Assembly: GCA_947498125.1 (NCBI GenBank)
Contig: CANMJH010000003.1
Coordinates: 124,001-188,000 of the forward strand
Reading direction: 5' to 3'
Source of the DNA: an uncultured Nioella sp.
Lineage (GTDB): Bacteria > Pseudomonadota > Alphaproteobacteria > Rhodobacterales > Rhodobacteraceae
Length of the DNA stretch: 64,000 bases
A program made the position numbers and the translations under genes. Of this stretch, positions 8,299 to 18,954 are shown piece after piece; positions within the stretch are counted from its first letter, which is position 1, and every line of letters starts with the position of its first letter. The notes beneath the pieces are model-generated. The model did not search any database. It was given only the letters and a program-made list of their open reading frames with translations, and had not been told where the DNA came from.

Positions 8299-9687
8299 TC
8301 AGGCGTGGATCGCGCCGTCACCGCAGGCAAGGGCGGCTTCGCGAACGGCCTCGGAATAGGTGGGGTGAGCGTGGCACGTCAGCGCGATATCCTGCGCGGA
8401 GGCCCCAAATTCCATTCCGACACAGATTTCGTGGATCATGTCACCCGCCGCCGGGCCAATGATGTGGCAGCCAAGGATACGGTCAGTTTCCGCGTCCACA
8501 ATCATTTTGACAAAGCCTTCGCCTTGGAACACGGCCTTGGCCCGTCCATTGCCCATGAATGAGAATTTGCCGACCTTGTAATTGCGGCCCTCGGCCTTCA
8601 GCTCATCTTCGGTTTTGCCAACGGCGGCAACCTCGGGTGAGGTGTAGATCACGCCGGGGATGACGTCGTAATTCACGTGACCATGCTTGCCAGCAAGGAC
8701 TTCGGCCACAGCCATGCCCTCATCTTCGGCCTTATGGGCCAACATTGGGCCCGGTACCGCGTCGCCAATGGCGTAGATGCCTTTGACATTGGTGGCCCAG
8801 TGACCGTCAATCTGAATCTGTCCACGATCAGTCAGCGCAACGCCAAGGGCGTCCAGACCCAACCCGTCCATATAGGGTTTACGGCCCGTCGCAACGAGGA
8901 CGGTGTCCGCGTCGATCTGGTGCTCGCTGTCATCTTTGCGCAGCTTGTAGTTGACCTTGGCTTTGGTTTTCAGCGTCTCAACATTTTGAACTGCCGCGCC
9001 CATAACAAAGTTGATGCCTTGCTTTTTCAGGATGCGCTGGAACGTTTTCGCAACGTCTTTGTCCATGCCGGGGGTGATCGTATCGAGGTATTCTACAACC
9101 GTCACCTCAGCGCCAAGGCGCGCATAGACCGACCCAAGCTCAAGCCCGATAACGCCTGCGCCAATCACGACCATTTTTTTCGGTGTTTTGGCCAATGAGA
9201 GCGCGCCCTCCGAGGTCACAACAATTTTCTCGTCAACTTCCACACCGGGCAGGGCAGATGGCTCAGAACCTGTGGCAACTACGATATGTTTGGCTTCGTG
9301 GATTTCATCGCCAACTTTGACCTGACCAGCGGCAGGGATCGTGCCCCAGCCTTTCAGCCAGTCAATTTTGTTTTTCTTGAACAGGAATTCGATGCCGCCC
9401 GTGTTCTGGCCAATCACATCGTCCTTATAGCTTTGCATTTGCGGCCAATCGACGGAAGGCGACTTGCCCTTCAGGCCCATTTTTACAAAATTATGCTCGG
9501 CCTCATGCAGCATGTGGCTGGCATGCAGCAATGCCTTCGAGGGGATACAGCCGATGTTCAGGCACGTCCCGCCAAGCGTTTCACGACCTTCAACGCATGC
9601 GGTTTTCAAACCCAGCTGGGCGCAGCGAATGGCGCAGACATAGCCGCCTGGGCCGCCGCCGATTACAATCACGTCATAATTAGCCAT
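8299..9687 (-). CDS. lpdA: Dihydrolipoyl dehydrogenase (E3)
   Basis: A 462-residue FAD flavoprotein that reoxidises dihydrolipoamide on E2 subunits with NAD+. The N-terminal GGGPGG nucleotide-binding loop is followed by [14 protein letters not shown] with redox cysteines 42 and 47. A second NAD site is [14 protein letters not shown] near 180, and the C-terminal [11 protein letters not shown] supplies the catalytic His441-Glu446 dyad. The length is normal. It lies downstream of sucA-sucB, separated by two glycosyltransferase genes and a terminator, so it is probably E3 of the 2-oxoglutarate dehydrogenase complex with its own promoter. A TGTGATCACA palindrome lies about 142 bases upstream of the start. 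Confidence 0.97.
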   Translation of the reverse strand: MANYDVIVIGGGPGGYVCAIRCAQLGLKTACVEGRETLGGTCLNIGCIPSKALLHASHMLHEAEHNFVKMGLKGKSPSVDWPQMQSYKDDVIGQNTGGIEFLFKKNKIDWLKGWGTIPAAGQVKVGDEIHEAKHIVVATGSEPSALPGVEVDEKIVVTSEGALSLAKTPKKMVVIGAGVIGLELGSVYARLGAEVTVVEYLDTITPGMDKDVAKTFQRILKKQGINFVMGAAVQNVETLKTKAKVNYKLRKDDSEHQIDADTVLVATGRKPYMDGLGLDALGVALTDRGQIQIDGHWATNVKGIYAIGDAVPGPMLAHKAEDEGMAVAEVLAGKHGHVNYDVIPGVIYTSPEVAAVGKTEDELKAEGRNYKVGKFSFMGNGRAKAVFQGEGFVKMIVDAETDRILGCHIIGPAAGDMIHEICVGMEFGASAQDIALTCHAHPTYSEAVREAALACGDGAIHA

Positions 9688-9828
9688 CTGGGTGCTCCTT
9701 TTCGGACAGCATATCGACCTTATTTTCCTAAGGTTTGCGGCCTTGAAAGAGAGTCGTCAACAGCAATTCGAAAAGCGCGGCAAAAAACCACCCAATTTTT
9801 GAGGTCAATTTTTGCTTTGTATAAATTT

Positions 9829-9838
9829 TGTGATCACA
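9829..9838. promoter_or_regulatory. Palindromic operator TGTGATCACA upstream of lpdA
   Basis: A perfect ten-base palindrome 142-151 bases before the lpdA start. It overlaps the TGA stop codon of the upstream glycosyltransferase gene. Same motif as at gntR, sucC and sdhC; proposed site for the GntR regulator. Confidence 0.6.
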
Positions 9839-10859
9839 TAGCCGTCTCGGGCAGAGGCTTACCAGCGATCAGCGCCGCAATCTCTTCTGGATCGGCTGTC
9901 CATTCCGCAATTTTCTCGGGCGTTAAGATCCGGTCGCGTCGTTCGTAGAACCATTGCAAGGCTGCCTGCTCGAGATGGTAAAGGATCAAATCCTCGCGCA
10001 GCTCTTCTAGTTCCTCCTGAACACGCGGCAACACCTTGGTGATGCTGTCATCCATAACATCATTGCGATTTAGCCGGTGGTGAAAGAGCGACCCCATGAA
10101 ATACTTGCCCAGACCTTGCGTATTGGCCGCGCCCCGGTCGTTTTTCATCAAAAATGTATCATCCGAGCGAATGGCGTAGTGATTGATCTGGGCGTTATCC
10201 CACGTCAGTTCGGCCCGATCCATTTTACGGTGTCGTTCATGCGCGGGCTTAAAGAGAGAATCCACGCTGCATTCATTCCCGCGTGTATTGTGGTGGCGGA
10301 TCTTGGCATGTGTGGGGTGTTTGGGCATGTGGATCGAGATCGCGTTAAACTTCCGTGCCTTGAACATGGCCTTGTGCAGACAAGTGTTCCAAGCTGGGGT
10401 TTCGCGCGCTTGGGTGAAATTCTCGATCACCAAACCGCCCGGCCACCGAGTGTGCCCACTATTGCCGAAAGGGCGCCACGCGATTGAAATCGTTTCGGTC
10501 GGCGGCATGATATCCAGAAGGTTGTCGACATGGCCATTGCCAAGTTTGACGTTCAGAAACTCGTCACTATCTACATGCAGGCACCAATTCGCGGAAATCA
10601 GTTCCTCGGCATCTTCACGCGCGATGCGCAGGCTTTCCATCTGCGGCCGCCCTGCGCCAGTCCAATTGTTGCGCAGGTGTCTGACATAGCCCATCTGCTC
10701 TAACCGGTCGAGCATCAGGTCGGTTCCGTCGGTGCAATTATTCGTAACAATGACCGCCTTTTCAAAACCGATGACGCGGTAATAGGCGATCCATTCAAGC
10801 AAAAACATGCCCTCATTTCGCATGCAGCTGAGAACGGTTTTGGTTCCATGTAGGCTCAT
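9834..10859 (-). CDS. Glycosyltransferase family 2-like protein (first of tandem pair)
   Basis: A 341-residue protein that starts KTVLSCMRNEGMFLLEWIAY and has NNCTDGTD and a DSD metal-site motif (LHVDSDEFLNV), the pattern of the Glyco_tranf_2_4 (PF13704) type of GT-A fold enzymes. No signal peptide or membrane segment is evident. Donor and acceptor are unknown. It follows its paralogue with a three-base gap, and the two share many motifs (MPKHP, LTWDNAQINHY/LTWEGACLNHY, LKNDRG), so the pair arose by tandem duplication. Both lie between sucB and lpdA. The stop codon overlaps a TGTGATCACA operator. Confidence 0.85.
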   Translation of the reverse strand: MSLHGTKTVLSCMRNEGMFLLEWIAYYRVIGFEKAVIVTNNCTDGTDLMLDRLEQMGYVRHLRNNWTGAGRPQMESLRIAREDAEELISANWCLHVDSDEFLNVKLGNGHVDNLLDIMPPTETISIAWRPFGNSGHTRWPGGLVIENFTQARETPAWNTCLHKAMFKARKFNAISIHMPKHPTHAKIRHHNTRGNECSVDSLFKPAHERHRKMDRAELTWDNAQINHYAIRSDDTFLMKNDRGAANTQGLGKYFMGSLFHHRLNRNDVMDDSITKVLPRVQEELEELREDLILYHLEQAALQWFYERRDRILTPEKIAEWTADPEEIAALIAGKPLPETAM

Positions 10860-10862
10860 GAC

Positions 10863-11873
10863 TTAGGCAGCCTCTTCAGCTTTGTGATCTGCTTCTTCGC
10901 GGATGAATGTCCATGCCTCGATCTGTTCGGGCGTCAAAATTCGGTCGCGGCGGTTGTCCCACCAAATATTTGCGGCCTTTTCCAGCGTGTCGATCAGCGG
11001 ATCGGCCCGCATCTCGTCTATCAACGCCTTCACATCTGGCAGATGACGCAAGATTGAGCGATCCGTGCGTCGGTTGGTGTTGTACCGTTTGTGGAATGTC
11101 GAATTTAGGAAACGCTTTTCGCTGACATGGTTTTCGCCGTCACCCCGGTCGTTTTTCAGCAAAAAGAGATCTTCGGATTTAACCGTGTAGTGGTTCAGGC
11201 ACGCGCCCTCCCACGTCAATTTGGTCCGGTCCATCGCCCGGTGACGATCGTGCAACGCGTTATAAAGCGCGGCAGGCGAAACCTCATCACCCATCGTGTT
11301 GCACTGCCGGGCGGTCTCATCATAGGGGTGCTTGGGCATATGGACATGCAGCGATTGAAACTTGCGAGGTTGCATCAGAGCCTTGTGAAAGGCGGAGTTC
11401 CAGAAGGCTTTCTTATCGCATTGGGTAAAGGCTTCGATAACATTGCCGCCCGGCCAGACCTTTAGGCCTGCATCGCCGAACGGTTTCCATGCAATGGCGC
11501 AAGTGTCGAAATCCTGCACCTCTTCGATCAGCGCGTCGATTGAGTGATCGCCGTAGAAAATGTTCAGAAACTCGTCACTATCCACATGAAGCAGCCAATC
11601 GGCCTGACCGACGATGTCCAGTTCTTCCTTGGCGCGGTTTAACCCGTAAAGCTGCGGGCCTTCTTCGCCAAATCCAGTATTGCGAAAATGGGTCACAAAT
11701 CCCAGTTCCTGCATCCGGTCGAGAATAAGATCGGTGCCGTCGGTGCAATCATTGGTGAGGACCACCAGATTGTCGAAGCCCAAAACGCGGTAAAAGGCGA
11801 CCCATTCCAACAGGAACAGCGCCTCATTGCGCATGCAAGAGATGACGGTACGGGTACCAAAGCGGCTGCTCAT
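10863..11873 (-). CDS. Glycosyltransferase family 2-like protein (second of tandem pair)
   Basis: A 336-residue paralogue of the next gene, with GTRTVISCMRNEALFLLEWV, NDCTDGTD and LHVDSDEFLNI. I use the ATG at 11873, preceded by GAAGGGCCCCGCCA, rather than an in-frame TTG 30 bases upstream. The C-terminal part carries RDRILTPEQIEAW, matched by RDRILTPEKIAEW in the sister protein. It is the first gene of a two-gene unit transcribed after the sucB terminator. The substrate cannot be told from the sequence; cell-surface or exopolysaccharide synthesis is the usual guess for this family. Confidence 0.85.
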   Translation of the reverse strand: MSSRFGTRTVISCMRNEALFLLEWVAFYRVLGFDNLVVLTNDCTDGTDLILDRMQELGFVTHFRNTGFGEEGPQLYGLNRAKEELDIVGQADWLLHVDSDEFLNIFYGDHSIDALIEEVQDFDTCAIAWKPFGDAGLKVWPGGNVIEAFTQCDKKAFWNSAFHKALMQPRKFQSLHVHMPKHPYDETARQCNTMGDEVSPAALYNALHDRHRAMDRTKLTWEGACLNHYTVKSEDLFLLKNDRGDGENHVSEKRFLNSTFHKRYNTNRRTDRSILRHLPDVKALIDEMRADPLIDTLEKAANIWWDNRRDRILTPEQIEAWTFIREEADHKAEEAA

Positions 11874-11964
11874 TGGCGGGGCCCTTCGTTCGTGACTGCT
11901 CAATACGCTCTGACGGCGCTTATTGCGGACAGTATGCCGGAGAGGTCAACAAAGGGCAAATGAA

Positions 11965-11993
11965 AGCGCCCGGCTTGAAAAAAACCGGGCGCT
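11965..11993 (-). terminator. Terminator after sucB
   Basis: A 9-bp stem AGCGCCCGG/CCGGGCGCT (11985-11993 with 11965-11973) with an 11-base T-rich loop, 28 bases past the sucB stop. On the minus strand the tail is TTCATTTG, only moderately T-rich. It separates the suc operon from the glycosyltransferase pair. Confidence 0.75.
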
Positions 11994-12020
11994 CATTTGT
12001 TCGTTTGACGATTGTCGGCC

Positions 12021-13514
12021 TTAGAGGTCCATCAGAAGGCGGCGAGGATCTTCCAGCGCTTCTTTCACGCGCACAAGGAAGGTCACGGCGCCTTTGCCAT
12101 CGACGATGCGGTGATCGTAGCTAAGTGCCAGATACATCATCGGACGGATGACAACTTCGCCATTGATCGCCATTGGACGGTCCTGAATCTTATGCATCCC
12201 CAGAATACCCGATTGTGGTGGGTTCAGGATGGGCGAGGACATCAGCGAGCCATAGACGCCGCCGTTCGAGATGGTGAAGGTGCCGCCTTGCATTTCCGCC
12301 ATGGACAGCTTGCCGTCACGGGCGCGTTTGCCTTTCTCGGCAATCGCTTTTTCGATCTCGGCGAAGGACATTGAATCGGCATCACGGATCACAGGAACCA
12401 CAAGACCGGTAGGGGTGCCAGCGGCCACGCCCATATGGACGAAGTTCTTATAGACGATGTCTGTGCCGTCGATTTCTGCATTCACTTCGGGCACTTCTTT
12501 CAACGCATGACAGCAAGCCTTTGTGAAGAAGGACATAAAGCCAAGACGGGCGCCATGTTTCTTCTCAAACTGGTCTTTGTACTGTTTGCGCAGCGCCATC
12601 ACCTCGGTCATGTCCACCTCGTTATAGGTGGTCAGCATCGCGGCAGTGTTCTGGCTGTCTTTCAGACGCTTGGCGATGGTCTGGCGTAGGCGGGTCATCT
12701 TCACCCGTTCTTCACGAGACGCATCATCCGCAGATACCGGCGCACGCGGCGTGGCGGTCGCGGCAGGTGCAGGTGCAGCGGCCGGGGCGACAACGGCCTT
12801 GAGCACGTCTTCTTTCATGATCCGGCCATCGCGGCCCGTGCCGGCAACCTGATCTGCATTAAGGCCTTTCTCGGCCATCAGTTTTTCAGCAGAAGGCGCG
12901 TTTTTGATGTCACCTCCGGTTGAGGCTGGTGCCGCCGCAGGAGCAGCAGCAGGGGCAGGGGCCGCCGTGCCACCAGCGCCGCCGATGACGGCAAGCTTGG
13001 CTGTTGCGTCAACCGTGCTGCCCTCGGGCGCCAGGATCTCGGTCAAGGTGCCAGCAGACGGAGCCGGAACTTCAACCGAAACCTTGTCGGTTTCCAGCTC
13101 GCAGAGCATTTCGTCTTGTGCCACGGTGTCGCCAACGGCTTTGAACCATGTCGAAACGGTCGCCTCGGTCACGGATTCGCCAAGCGTTGGCACCATGACA
13201 TCCACAGCATCGCCACCACCGGCTTCGGCGGGTGCTGCAGCGACTGCTTCTGCTGCTGGGGCAGGGGCGGCGGCGTCGCCAGCCGCGAGCGTTGCCAAAA
13301 GCGCGTCAACGCCAACGGTTTCACCTTCAGCGGCGACGATTTCTGCCAAAGTGCCAGCAGCAGGAGAGGGAACCTCGACGGTGACTTTGTCGGTTTCCAG
13401 CTCGCAGAGCATTTCATCCACCGCAACGGAGTCACCGGGCTTTTTGAACCAAGTGGCAATCGTCGCCTCGGTGACGCTTTCGCCCAAGGTGGGTACACGG
13501 ACTTCTACGGACAT
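12021..13514 (-). CDS. sucB: 2-oxoglutarate dehydrogenase E2, dihydrolipoyl succinyltransferase with two lipoyl domains
   Basis: A 497-residue protein. It has two lipoyl domains, each with an ELETDK motif: Lys43 and Lys144 are the lipoylation sites. Ala/Pro-rich linkers join them to a peripheral subunit-binding domain near 203-240 ([20 protein letters not shown]) and a catalytic domain from about 270 on that ends in SYDHRIVDG with His468 and Asp472. It transfers succinyl groups from lipoamide to CoA. E. coli SucB has one lipoyl domain and about 405 residues; the duplicated domain explains the extra length. It follows sucA with a two-base gap and has the ribosome site GAGGGGAAATAAGA. Confidence 0.97.
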   Translation of the reverse strand: MSVEVRVPTLGESVTEATIATWFKKPGDSVAVDEMLCELETDKVTVEVPSPAAGTLAEIVAAEGETVGVDALLATLAAGDAAAPAPAAEAVAAAPAEAGGGDAVDVMVPTLGESVTEATVSTWFKAVGDTVAQDEMLCELETDKVSVEVPAPSAGTLTEILAPEGSTVDATAKLAVIGGAGGTAAPAPAAAPAAAPASTGGDIKNAPSAEKLMAEKGLNADQVAGTGRDGRIMKEDVLKAVVAPAAAPAPAATATPRAPVSADDASREERVKMTRLRQTIAKRLKDSQNTAAMLTTYNEVDMTEVMALRKQYKDQFEKKHGARLGFMSFFTKACCHALKEVPEVNAEIDGTDIVYKNFVHMGVAAGTPTGLVVPVIRDADSMSFAEIEKAIAEKGKRARDGKLSMAEMQGGTFTISNGGVYGSLMSSPILNPPQSGILGMHKIQDRPMAINGEVVIRPMMYLALSYDHRIVDGKGAVTFLVRVKEALEDPRRLLMDL

Positions 13515-13516
13515 TC

Positions 13517-16477
13517 TTATTTCCCCTCGATGGTGAGCGCGCTGTCCACGAGCGCGGCTTGCTGTGCTTTATGGGTGCTCGCCAGACCAGTGGCAGGCGA
13601 GGCCGAAGCATTTCGACCGACATAGATCGGACGTGGGTGTTTTGCGCCAATGCGGCCCAGCACCCATTCAATATTTGGTTCAACAAAGCTCCAGGCGCCC
13701 TGGTTCTTTGGTTCTTCCTGACACCAGACCACTTCGGCAGATTTGAAGCGCTCAAGTTCCTTCATCGCGGCAAGTGCGGGGAAGGGGTAGAACTGTTCAA
13801 GACGCAAGAGATAGACATCGTCGATGCCGCGGGCGTCGCGCTCTTCCAGCAGATCGTAGTAGACTTTGCCCGAGCACATGACGACGCGTTTGATCTTGTC
13901 ATCCGCCACCAGTTCCGTGTCGGAATTGCCGTGCTGGGCATCATCCCACAGAACCCGGTGGAAGCTGGATCCGGTTTGGAATTCTTCCGCTTTCGAGACT
14001 GCCATTTTGTGGCGCAGCAGCGATTTCGGGGTCATCAGAACCAGCGGCTTACGGAAGTCGCGGTGGATCTGACGGCGCAGAATGTGGAAGTAGTTCGCCG
14101 GCGTCGTACAATTGGCAACGATCCAGTTATCTTCCGCGCACATTTGCAGAAACCGTTCCAGACGGGCCGAGCTGTGCTCAGGGCCTTGACCCTCGAACCC
14201 ATGCGGAAGCAGCATGACCAAACCAGACATCCGCAGCCATTTGCGTTCACCCGATGAGATGAACTGGTCGAACATGATCTGCGCGCCATTGGCGAAGTCG
14301 CCAAACTGCGCTTCCCACATGACAAGCGCATTTGGCTCAGCCAGCGAATAGCCATACTCAAAGCCAAGAACCGCGTATTCCGAGAGCATCGAGTCGATGA
14401 CCTCATATTGGGCCTGACCCTCGCGGATGTTGTTCAGAGGGTAATAGCGTTCCTCCGTAACCTGGTCGATTAGGCCAGAATGGCGCTGACTGAACGTGCC
14501 GCGGGTCGAGTCCTGCCCTGCAAGACGGACCGGATAGCCCTCGGTCAACAGCGATCCAAAGGCCAATGCCTCGGCTGTGGCCCAGTCAAACCCTTCGCCC
14601 GTATCGAACATCTTCTTCTTGGTTTGAAGAAGCCGACCCACGGTTTTGTGCAAGTTGACGCTATCGGGCGCAGAAGACAGCGAATTGCCGATTTGTTTAA
14701 AGGTCTCTGGTTTGATCGCGGTTTGGCCCCGCTCGTAATCATCGCCTTCCCGATCCAGATGGCTCCAACGCCCATCCAGCCAGTCCGCTTTGTTCGGCTT
14801 ATATTCTTTGCCGATCTCAAACTCTTCATTCAGATGGGCTTGGAACGAGGCTTTCATATCCTCGATCTCGCCTTCAGGGATGAGGCCATCCTTCACCAGA
14901 CGATCTGTATATAATTGAAGGGTCGTTTTATGGCCCTTGATTTTCTTATACATGATCGGGTTGGTGAACATCGGCTCATCGCCTTCGTTATGGCCAAAAC
15001 GGCGATAACAAATGATGTCCAGCACAACGTCTTTGTGGAACTTTTGGCGGAACTCGGTTGCAACACGCGCAGCGTGGACAACGGCTTCGGGGTCGTCGCC
15101 GTTCACGTGGAAAATCGGCGCTTCAACCATCAGTGCGATATCGGTTGGATAAGGCGATGAACGGCTGAAATGCGGTGCTGTCGTGAAACCAATTTGGTTG
15201 TTCACAACGATATGCATGGTGCCGCCGGTTTGGTGACCCCGCAGGCCCGAAAGGCCAAAGCCCTCGGCAACAACGCCCTGACCCGCAAAGGCCGCGTCGC
15301 CGTGCAGAAGCACCGCCATAACAGAGGTACGATCCGTGTCGTTCAGTTGGTCCTGCTTGGCGCGGACTTTGCCCAGAACGACGGGGTTAACAGCCTCAAG
15401 ATGCGATGGGTTCGCGGTTAGCGAAAGGTGTACGTTATTGCCGTCAAATTCCCGATCCGAGCTGGCGCCGAGGTGATATTTCACATCGCCTGAGCCATCG
15501 ACATCTTCGGGTTTAAAGCTGCCGCCCTGAAACTCGTTAAAAATGGCGCGGTAGGGTTTGCGCATCACATTGGCCAGAACGCTAAGGCGCCCGCGGTGGG
15601 GCATGCCGACCACGATATCGCGCAGACCAAGCTGGCCGCCGCGTTTGATCACTTGCTCCATCGCAGGGATCAGCGCTTCACCACCATCAAGGCCAAAGCG
15701 TTTGGTGCCCATGTATTTAACGTGCAGGAATTTCTCAAAACCCTCAGCCTCAACCAGACTGTTCAGGATCGCTTTGCGGCCTTCGCGGGTGAATCGGATT
15801 TCCTTGTCAAACCCTTCGATCCGTTCTTTCAGCCAACCAGCCTCTTCGGGATTCGAAATGTGCATATATTGCAACGCAAAAGTGCCGCAATAGGTGCGGC
15901 GCACGATGTCGAGGATCTGGCGGATCGACGCGACCTGCAGGCCCAGAACATTATCGATAAAGATCGGGCGATCCATATCCGCATCCGAAAAGCCATAGCT
16001 TTTTGGATCAAGCTCGGGATGGGGCGTGCCATCGCGCATGCCAAGAGGGTCAAGATCGGCAACCAGATGCCCTCGGATCCGGTAGGCACGGATCAACATG
16101 ATCGCGCGGATCGAATCCAGAACCGCCTGTTTAATGGTGTCGTCAGAGACCTCTACGCCCTTCTCGGCGGCTTTCTCTTTGATTTTCTTGCCAGCCGCCG
16201 CTGCTTCGGGCGCCGTAGGCCATTCACCGGTCAGAGCCCCTGTGATTTCGTCATTTGGCTGTTGGGGCCAATCACCCCGGGCCCAAGAGGGGCCAGCGGC
16301 TTCGGCCGTCACATCGGGTTTTGCATCTCCCAGTGCGCCAAAGAAATCCGCCCAAGCCGCGTCAACCGCAGTCGGGTCATTGGCATATTGGGCGTAGAGT
16401 TGCTCAAGATACTCCGCATTGCCGCCTTGCATAAAGGAAGAGGCATGAAGAAGGTCGTTAGGGCTTTGGTCGTTCAT
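13517..16477 (-). CDS. sucA: 2-oxoglutarate dehydrogenase E1 component
   Basis: A 986-residue thiamine-diphosphate enzyme that decarboxylates 2-oxoglutarate and passes the succinyl group to SucB. Family features are the N-terminal [17 protein letters not shown]2-contact segment, [13 protein letters not shown], and a ThDP-site [14 protein letters not shown], followed by VNNQIGFTT. The length matches the family (about 930-990). The ATG at 16477 has AAGGAGAAATAAA in front. It lies 75 bases after the last of the small exported-protein genes and just upstream of sucB, as the sixth or later gene of the suc operon. Confidence 0.97.
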   Translation of the reverse strand: MNDQSPNDLLHASSFMQGGNAEYLEQLYAQYANDPTAVDAAWADFFGALGDAKPDVTAEAAGPSWARGDWPQQPNDEITGALTGEWPTAPEAAAAGKKIKEKAAEKGVEVSDDTIKQAVLDSIRAIMLIRAYRIRGHLVADLDPLGMRDGTPHPELDPKSYGFSDADMDRPIFIDNVLGLQVASIRQILDIVRRTYCGTFALQYMHISNPEEAGWLKERIEGFDKEIRFTREGRKAILNSLVEAEGFEKFLHVKYMGTKRFGLDGGEALIPAMEQVIKRGGQLGLRDIVVGMPHRGRLSVLANVMRKPYRAIFNEFQGGSFKPEDVDGSGDVKYHLGASSDREFDGNNVHLSLTANPSHLEAVNPVVLGKVRAKQDQLNDTDRTSVMAVLLHGDAAFAGQGVVAEGFGLSGLRGHQTGGTMHIVVNNQIGFTTAPHFSRSSPYPTDIALMVEAPIFHVNGDDPEAVVHAARVATEFRQKFHKDVVLDIICYRRFGHNEGDEPMFTNPIMYKKIKGHKTTLQLYTDRLVKDGLIPEGEIEDMKASFQAHLNEEFEIGKEYKPNKADWLDGRWSHLDREGDDYERGQTAIKPETFKQIGNSLSSAPDSVNLHKTVGRLLQTKKKMFDTGEGFDWATAEALAFGSLLTEGYPVRLAGQDSTRGTFSQRHSGLIDQVTEERYYPLNNIREGQAQYEVIDSMLSEYAVLGFEYGYSLAEPNALVMWEAQFGDFANGAQIMFDQFISSGERKWLRMSGLVMLLPHGFEGQGPEHSSARLERFLQMCAEDNWIVANCTTPANYFHILRRQIHRDFRKPLVLMTPKSLLRHKMAVSKAEEFQTGSSFHRVLWDDAQHGNSDTELVADDKIKRVVMCSGKVYYDLLEERDARGIDDVYLLRLEQFYPFPALAAMKELERFKSAEVVWCQEEPKNQGAWSFVEPNIEWVLGRIGAKHPRPIYVGRNASASPATGLASTHKAQQAALVDSALTIEGK

Positions 16478-16552
16478 TTTATTTCTCCTTGGGACGGAGC
16501 TTGAGGGGGAGGGCAGTTACGGGTCGGGCCGTTGGGGGGGACATTTTCAGGG

Positions 16553-17170
16553 TTACTCTACGGCAGAATAAATCAGCTGGGTCAAGATACCGTCGCGGGC
16601 GGGCAGGATACGCAGAAAGCCTTCGGGCCCCAACAGTCTGATGGACACAATCGCGCGGGTGCTGACGAGATCCTCGACCGGAAGACCCAGAAAGCCGATG
16701 CGAATGGCGCCCATATCGAAGGATTCAGGGTCGGCGGCCTGGTATTCTGCCGCCAGCGGCAGGTCGTTTCCAGCCAACAGGCAGACGATATTGACTGTCT
16801 CGGGGTAGGTCTCGTCGACGACCAGGCCCAAGACCGTCCCGTCGCGGGTGAAAATCTGCATCGGCCCTCGGCCCTGCGCCAGGGCCGTTTCGGCGGATTG
16901 AACGAAATTGACAACATCGGCTCCGGTGGCGAATGCATCGGGGAAGAAGTTATTGGCGTGTAAAAAGAGATAGGCCGACAGCTCCGCTTCGGCCCGCGTC
17001 GCGGGATCCGTGACCAAAGCCCAGCCATCCGCCTCGATCGCGGTCTGATAGGCGGCGGGTTCGGGCAACGGGTCCAGGCAGGGCGGCAACCCATCTTGCG
17101 CCGCCGCGGGTGCAATTGTCAGGCAGGCAAGGTTGAGGCCAAGGGTTGCAACTTTGAAAGGTCCGGTCAT
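16553..17170 (-). CDS. Small exported protein of unknown function (suc operon, fourth)
   Basis: A 205-residue protein with a signal peptide that ends near APAAAQ (residue 25). The mature part is acidic, with two cysteines (PPCLDPL and IVCLLAGND), perhaps a disulfide. The phrase CLLAGNDLP resembles CIVAGTNLP in the neighbouring protein, so the two are probably distant paralogues. It overlaps that upstream gene by four bases (ATGA), which points to coupled translation. I recognise no family. It lies between sucD and sucA in the TCA operon, which suggests co-regulation with it but does not reveal a role. Confidence 0.75.
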   Translation of the reverse strand: MTGPFKVATLGLNLACLTIAPAAAQDGLPPCLDPLPEPAAYQTAIEADGWALVTDPATRAEAELSAYLFLHANNFFPDAFATGADVVNFVQSAETALAQGRGPMQIFTRDGTVLGLVVDETYPETVNIVCLLAGNDLPLAAEYQAADPESFDMGAIRIGFLGLPVEDLVSTRAIVSIRLLGPEGFLRILPARDGILTQLIYSAVE

Positions 17171-17790
17171 GGCAGCCCCTGGAAGTTGCCAGAGATATTC
17201 ACGATGGCAGTGGCTGACAGTCCTGGCACGTTCTCGGGCGGCACTGTTAGCCTTACGCCAGAAATAGCCAGAAACCCGCTATCATTGGCCCTTTCTTCAA
17301 AATAATGCAGGACTGTGAACCAAGGGAACTCATTGCCTTCGAAGCCAAAACGCTCTGTCATCATGTCCAGCCCGGGCAAGTTGGTTCCCGCCACAATGCA
17401 ATCGACAATGACCCAATCGGGTTCCGGTTCGGGAGTCATCAGCACGAGGTACTGCCCGTCGCGCTCCAACCTGACATGCGACATGAGAAATTCATCGGAA
17501 GGCGCAGACTCTTCTAGGATCACTCGCGTCAGCTGCCAGGCGTTTGGGATGCCATCGGGAAGGTATTCGATCGCCATTCCCTCGGCGATCACCTGATTGG
17601 CCATGCGGGTTTCGACCTGCCGGGCCAGCGGGCGCCAGCCTCGATCATAAAGGGCAAGAAGGTAATCCGATTCGCTGGCATGCCGTTCGGCGCAGGGGCG
17701 GAGCGGCTCAGGCAGCAATTCTGCTAAATCAGCCATGGCTGGCGTGGCAGTGACCACGGCAAGGGAACAAAGGGCGATTGCGCGCATCAT
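17167..17790 (-). CDS. Small exported protein of unknown function (suc operon, third)
   Basis: A 207-residue protein with a signal peptide ending about ATPAMA (residue 20), then an acidic mature domain with Cys in RPCAERH and DCIVAGTN. It has the same length and overall plan as the next gene (two conserved Cys, a central VAGxxLP phrase), which suggests an old duplication. Its ATG shares one base with the stop of the preceding mini-gene (TAATG) and its stop overlaps the next start (ATGA), so three genes are chained. No family recognised. Confidence 0.75.
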   Translation of the reverse strand: MMRAIALCSLAVVTATPAMADLAELLPEPLRPCAERHASESDYLLALYDRGWRPLARQVETRMANQVIAEGMAIEYLPDGIPNAWQLTRVILEESAPSDEFLMSHVRLERDGQYLVLMTPEPEPDWVIVDCIVAGTNLPGLDMMTERFGFEGNEFPWFTVLHYFEERANDSGFLAISGVRLTVPPENVPGLSATAIVNISGNFQGLP

Positions 17791-18050
17791 TACGAAACCT
17801 CCAGTCCATGAATGACAAACAGAACGTAGCGACCAGAATTTGTCTGGCCCATTCCCGGTTCGGCAGTGTTCACACCCATTAAGGTGACCTGCCGTTCAAG
17901 GGCTTTTCCTAGGGGCGCGTGCGCCCAGTTCAGGATGGCCGCGGCCTCATCGGCTTTGGCAGAGGGGACCAGGGCCAGCCCGACAACAAGAACCAAAAGG
18001 GGCACGAGGCCCCTTCCGGTCATCTTGTTGCGGCGGAGCCCGACCCGCAT
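17790..18050 (-). CDS. Small exported protein, 86 residues (suc operon, second)
   Basis: Read from ATG 18050, four bases past the sucD stop, or from the internal ATG 18023. The N-terminus MRVGLRRNKMTGRG is positively charged, followed by a hydrophobic stretch (LVPLLVLVVGLALVP) and a cleavage-type SAKADEA, so it is an exported protein with a mature part of about 55 residues. No Cys. The stop codon overlaps the next ATG. Too short to place in a family; real by operon position, signal peptide and coupling. Confidence 0.65.
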   Translation of the reverse strand: MRVGLRRNKMTGRGLVPLLVLVVGLALVPSAKADEAAAILNWAHAPLGKALERQVTLMGVNTAEPGMGQTNSGRYVLFVIHGLEVS

Positions 18051-18054
18051 CACG

Positions 18055-18936
18055 TCACCCGATCGCTTCCAGAACGGCTTCGCCAAGTGTCGCGGGGCTT
18101 TCAGCCACAACGATACCTGCCGCGCGCATGGCTTCGATCTTGTCTTCTGCACCACCTTTGCCGCCAGCAACAATCGCGCCAGCGTGGCCCATGCGGCGGC
18201 CCGGAGGTGCCGTGCGGCCAGCAATAAAGCCAGCAGTTGGTTTCCAACGGCCTTTTTTCTTTTCGTCAGCCAGGAACTGCGCGGCTTCTTCTTCTGCCGA
18301 GCCACCGATCTCACCGATCATGATGATGCTTTCGGTTTCGTCATCGGCCAGGAACCATTCCAGTACGTCGATATGCTCGGTGCCTTTGATGGGGTCGCCG
18401 CCGATGCCGACGCAGGTCGACTGGCCAAGACCAACATCAGAGGTCTGCTTAACGGCCTCATAAGTCAGGGTGCCAGAACGCGACACAACGCCAACCGAGC
18501 CACGTTTGTGGATATGGCCCGGCATGATGCCGATTTTGCAAGCGTCAGGTGTGATGATGCCGGGGCAGTTTGGCCCGATCAGCTTGGAGGAGGAGTTCTC
18601 CAACGCGCGCTTCACCTTCATCATGTCGAGCACCGGAATGCCTTCGGTGATGCAGATGATCAGTTCCATCTCGGCATCGATCGCTTCAAGGATCGAGTCC
18701 GCTGCGAAGGGCGGCGGCACGTAGATAACCGACGCGTTTGCTTCGGTCACATGCTTCGCTTCATGCACAGAGTTAAAGATCGGCAGATCAAGATGGGTCA
18801 TCCCACCTTTGCCGGGGGTCACACCGCCGACCATCTTGGTGCCATAGGCGATGGCCTGTTCAGAGTGGAATGTGCCCTGCGAGCCGGTAAGGCCCTGACA
18901 GATCACTTTGGTATTTTCGTCTACGAGTACGGCCAT
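18055..18936 (-). CDS. sucD: Succinyl-CoA synthetase, alpha subunit
   Basis: A 293-residue protein read from ATG 18936, with GGAGAACGCCAAA before it; a TTG 15 bases upstream gives only a leader. It makes ATP or GTP from succinyl-CoA together with SucC. The CoA-binding N-terminus ([15 protein letters not shown]), the GGVTPGKGG loop and the phospho-histidine loop [14 protein letters not shown] (His near 246) are present. It is separated from sucC by one exported-protein gene, which is unusual because sucC and sucD normally abut. Confidence 0.97.
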   Translation of the reverse strand: MAVLVDENTKVICQGLTGSQGTFHSEQAIAYGTKMVGGVTPGKGGMTHLDLPIFNSVHEAKHVTEANASVIYVPPPFAADSILEAIDAEMELIICITEGIPVLDMMKVKRALENSSSKLIGPNCPGIITPDACKIGIMPGHIHKRGSVGVVSRSGTLTYEAVKQTSDVGLGQSTCVGIGGDPIKGTEHIDVLEWFLADDETESIIMIGEIGGSAEEEAAQFLADEKKKGRWKPTAGFIAGRTAPPGRRMGHAGAIVAGGKGGAEDKIEAMRAAGIVVAESPATLGEAVLEAIG

Positions 18937-18954
18937 TTTGGCGTTCTCCAATCA

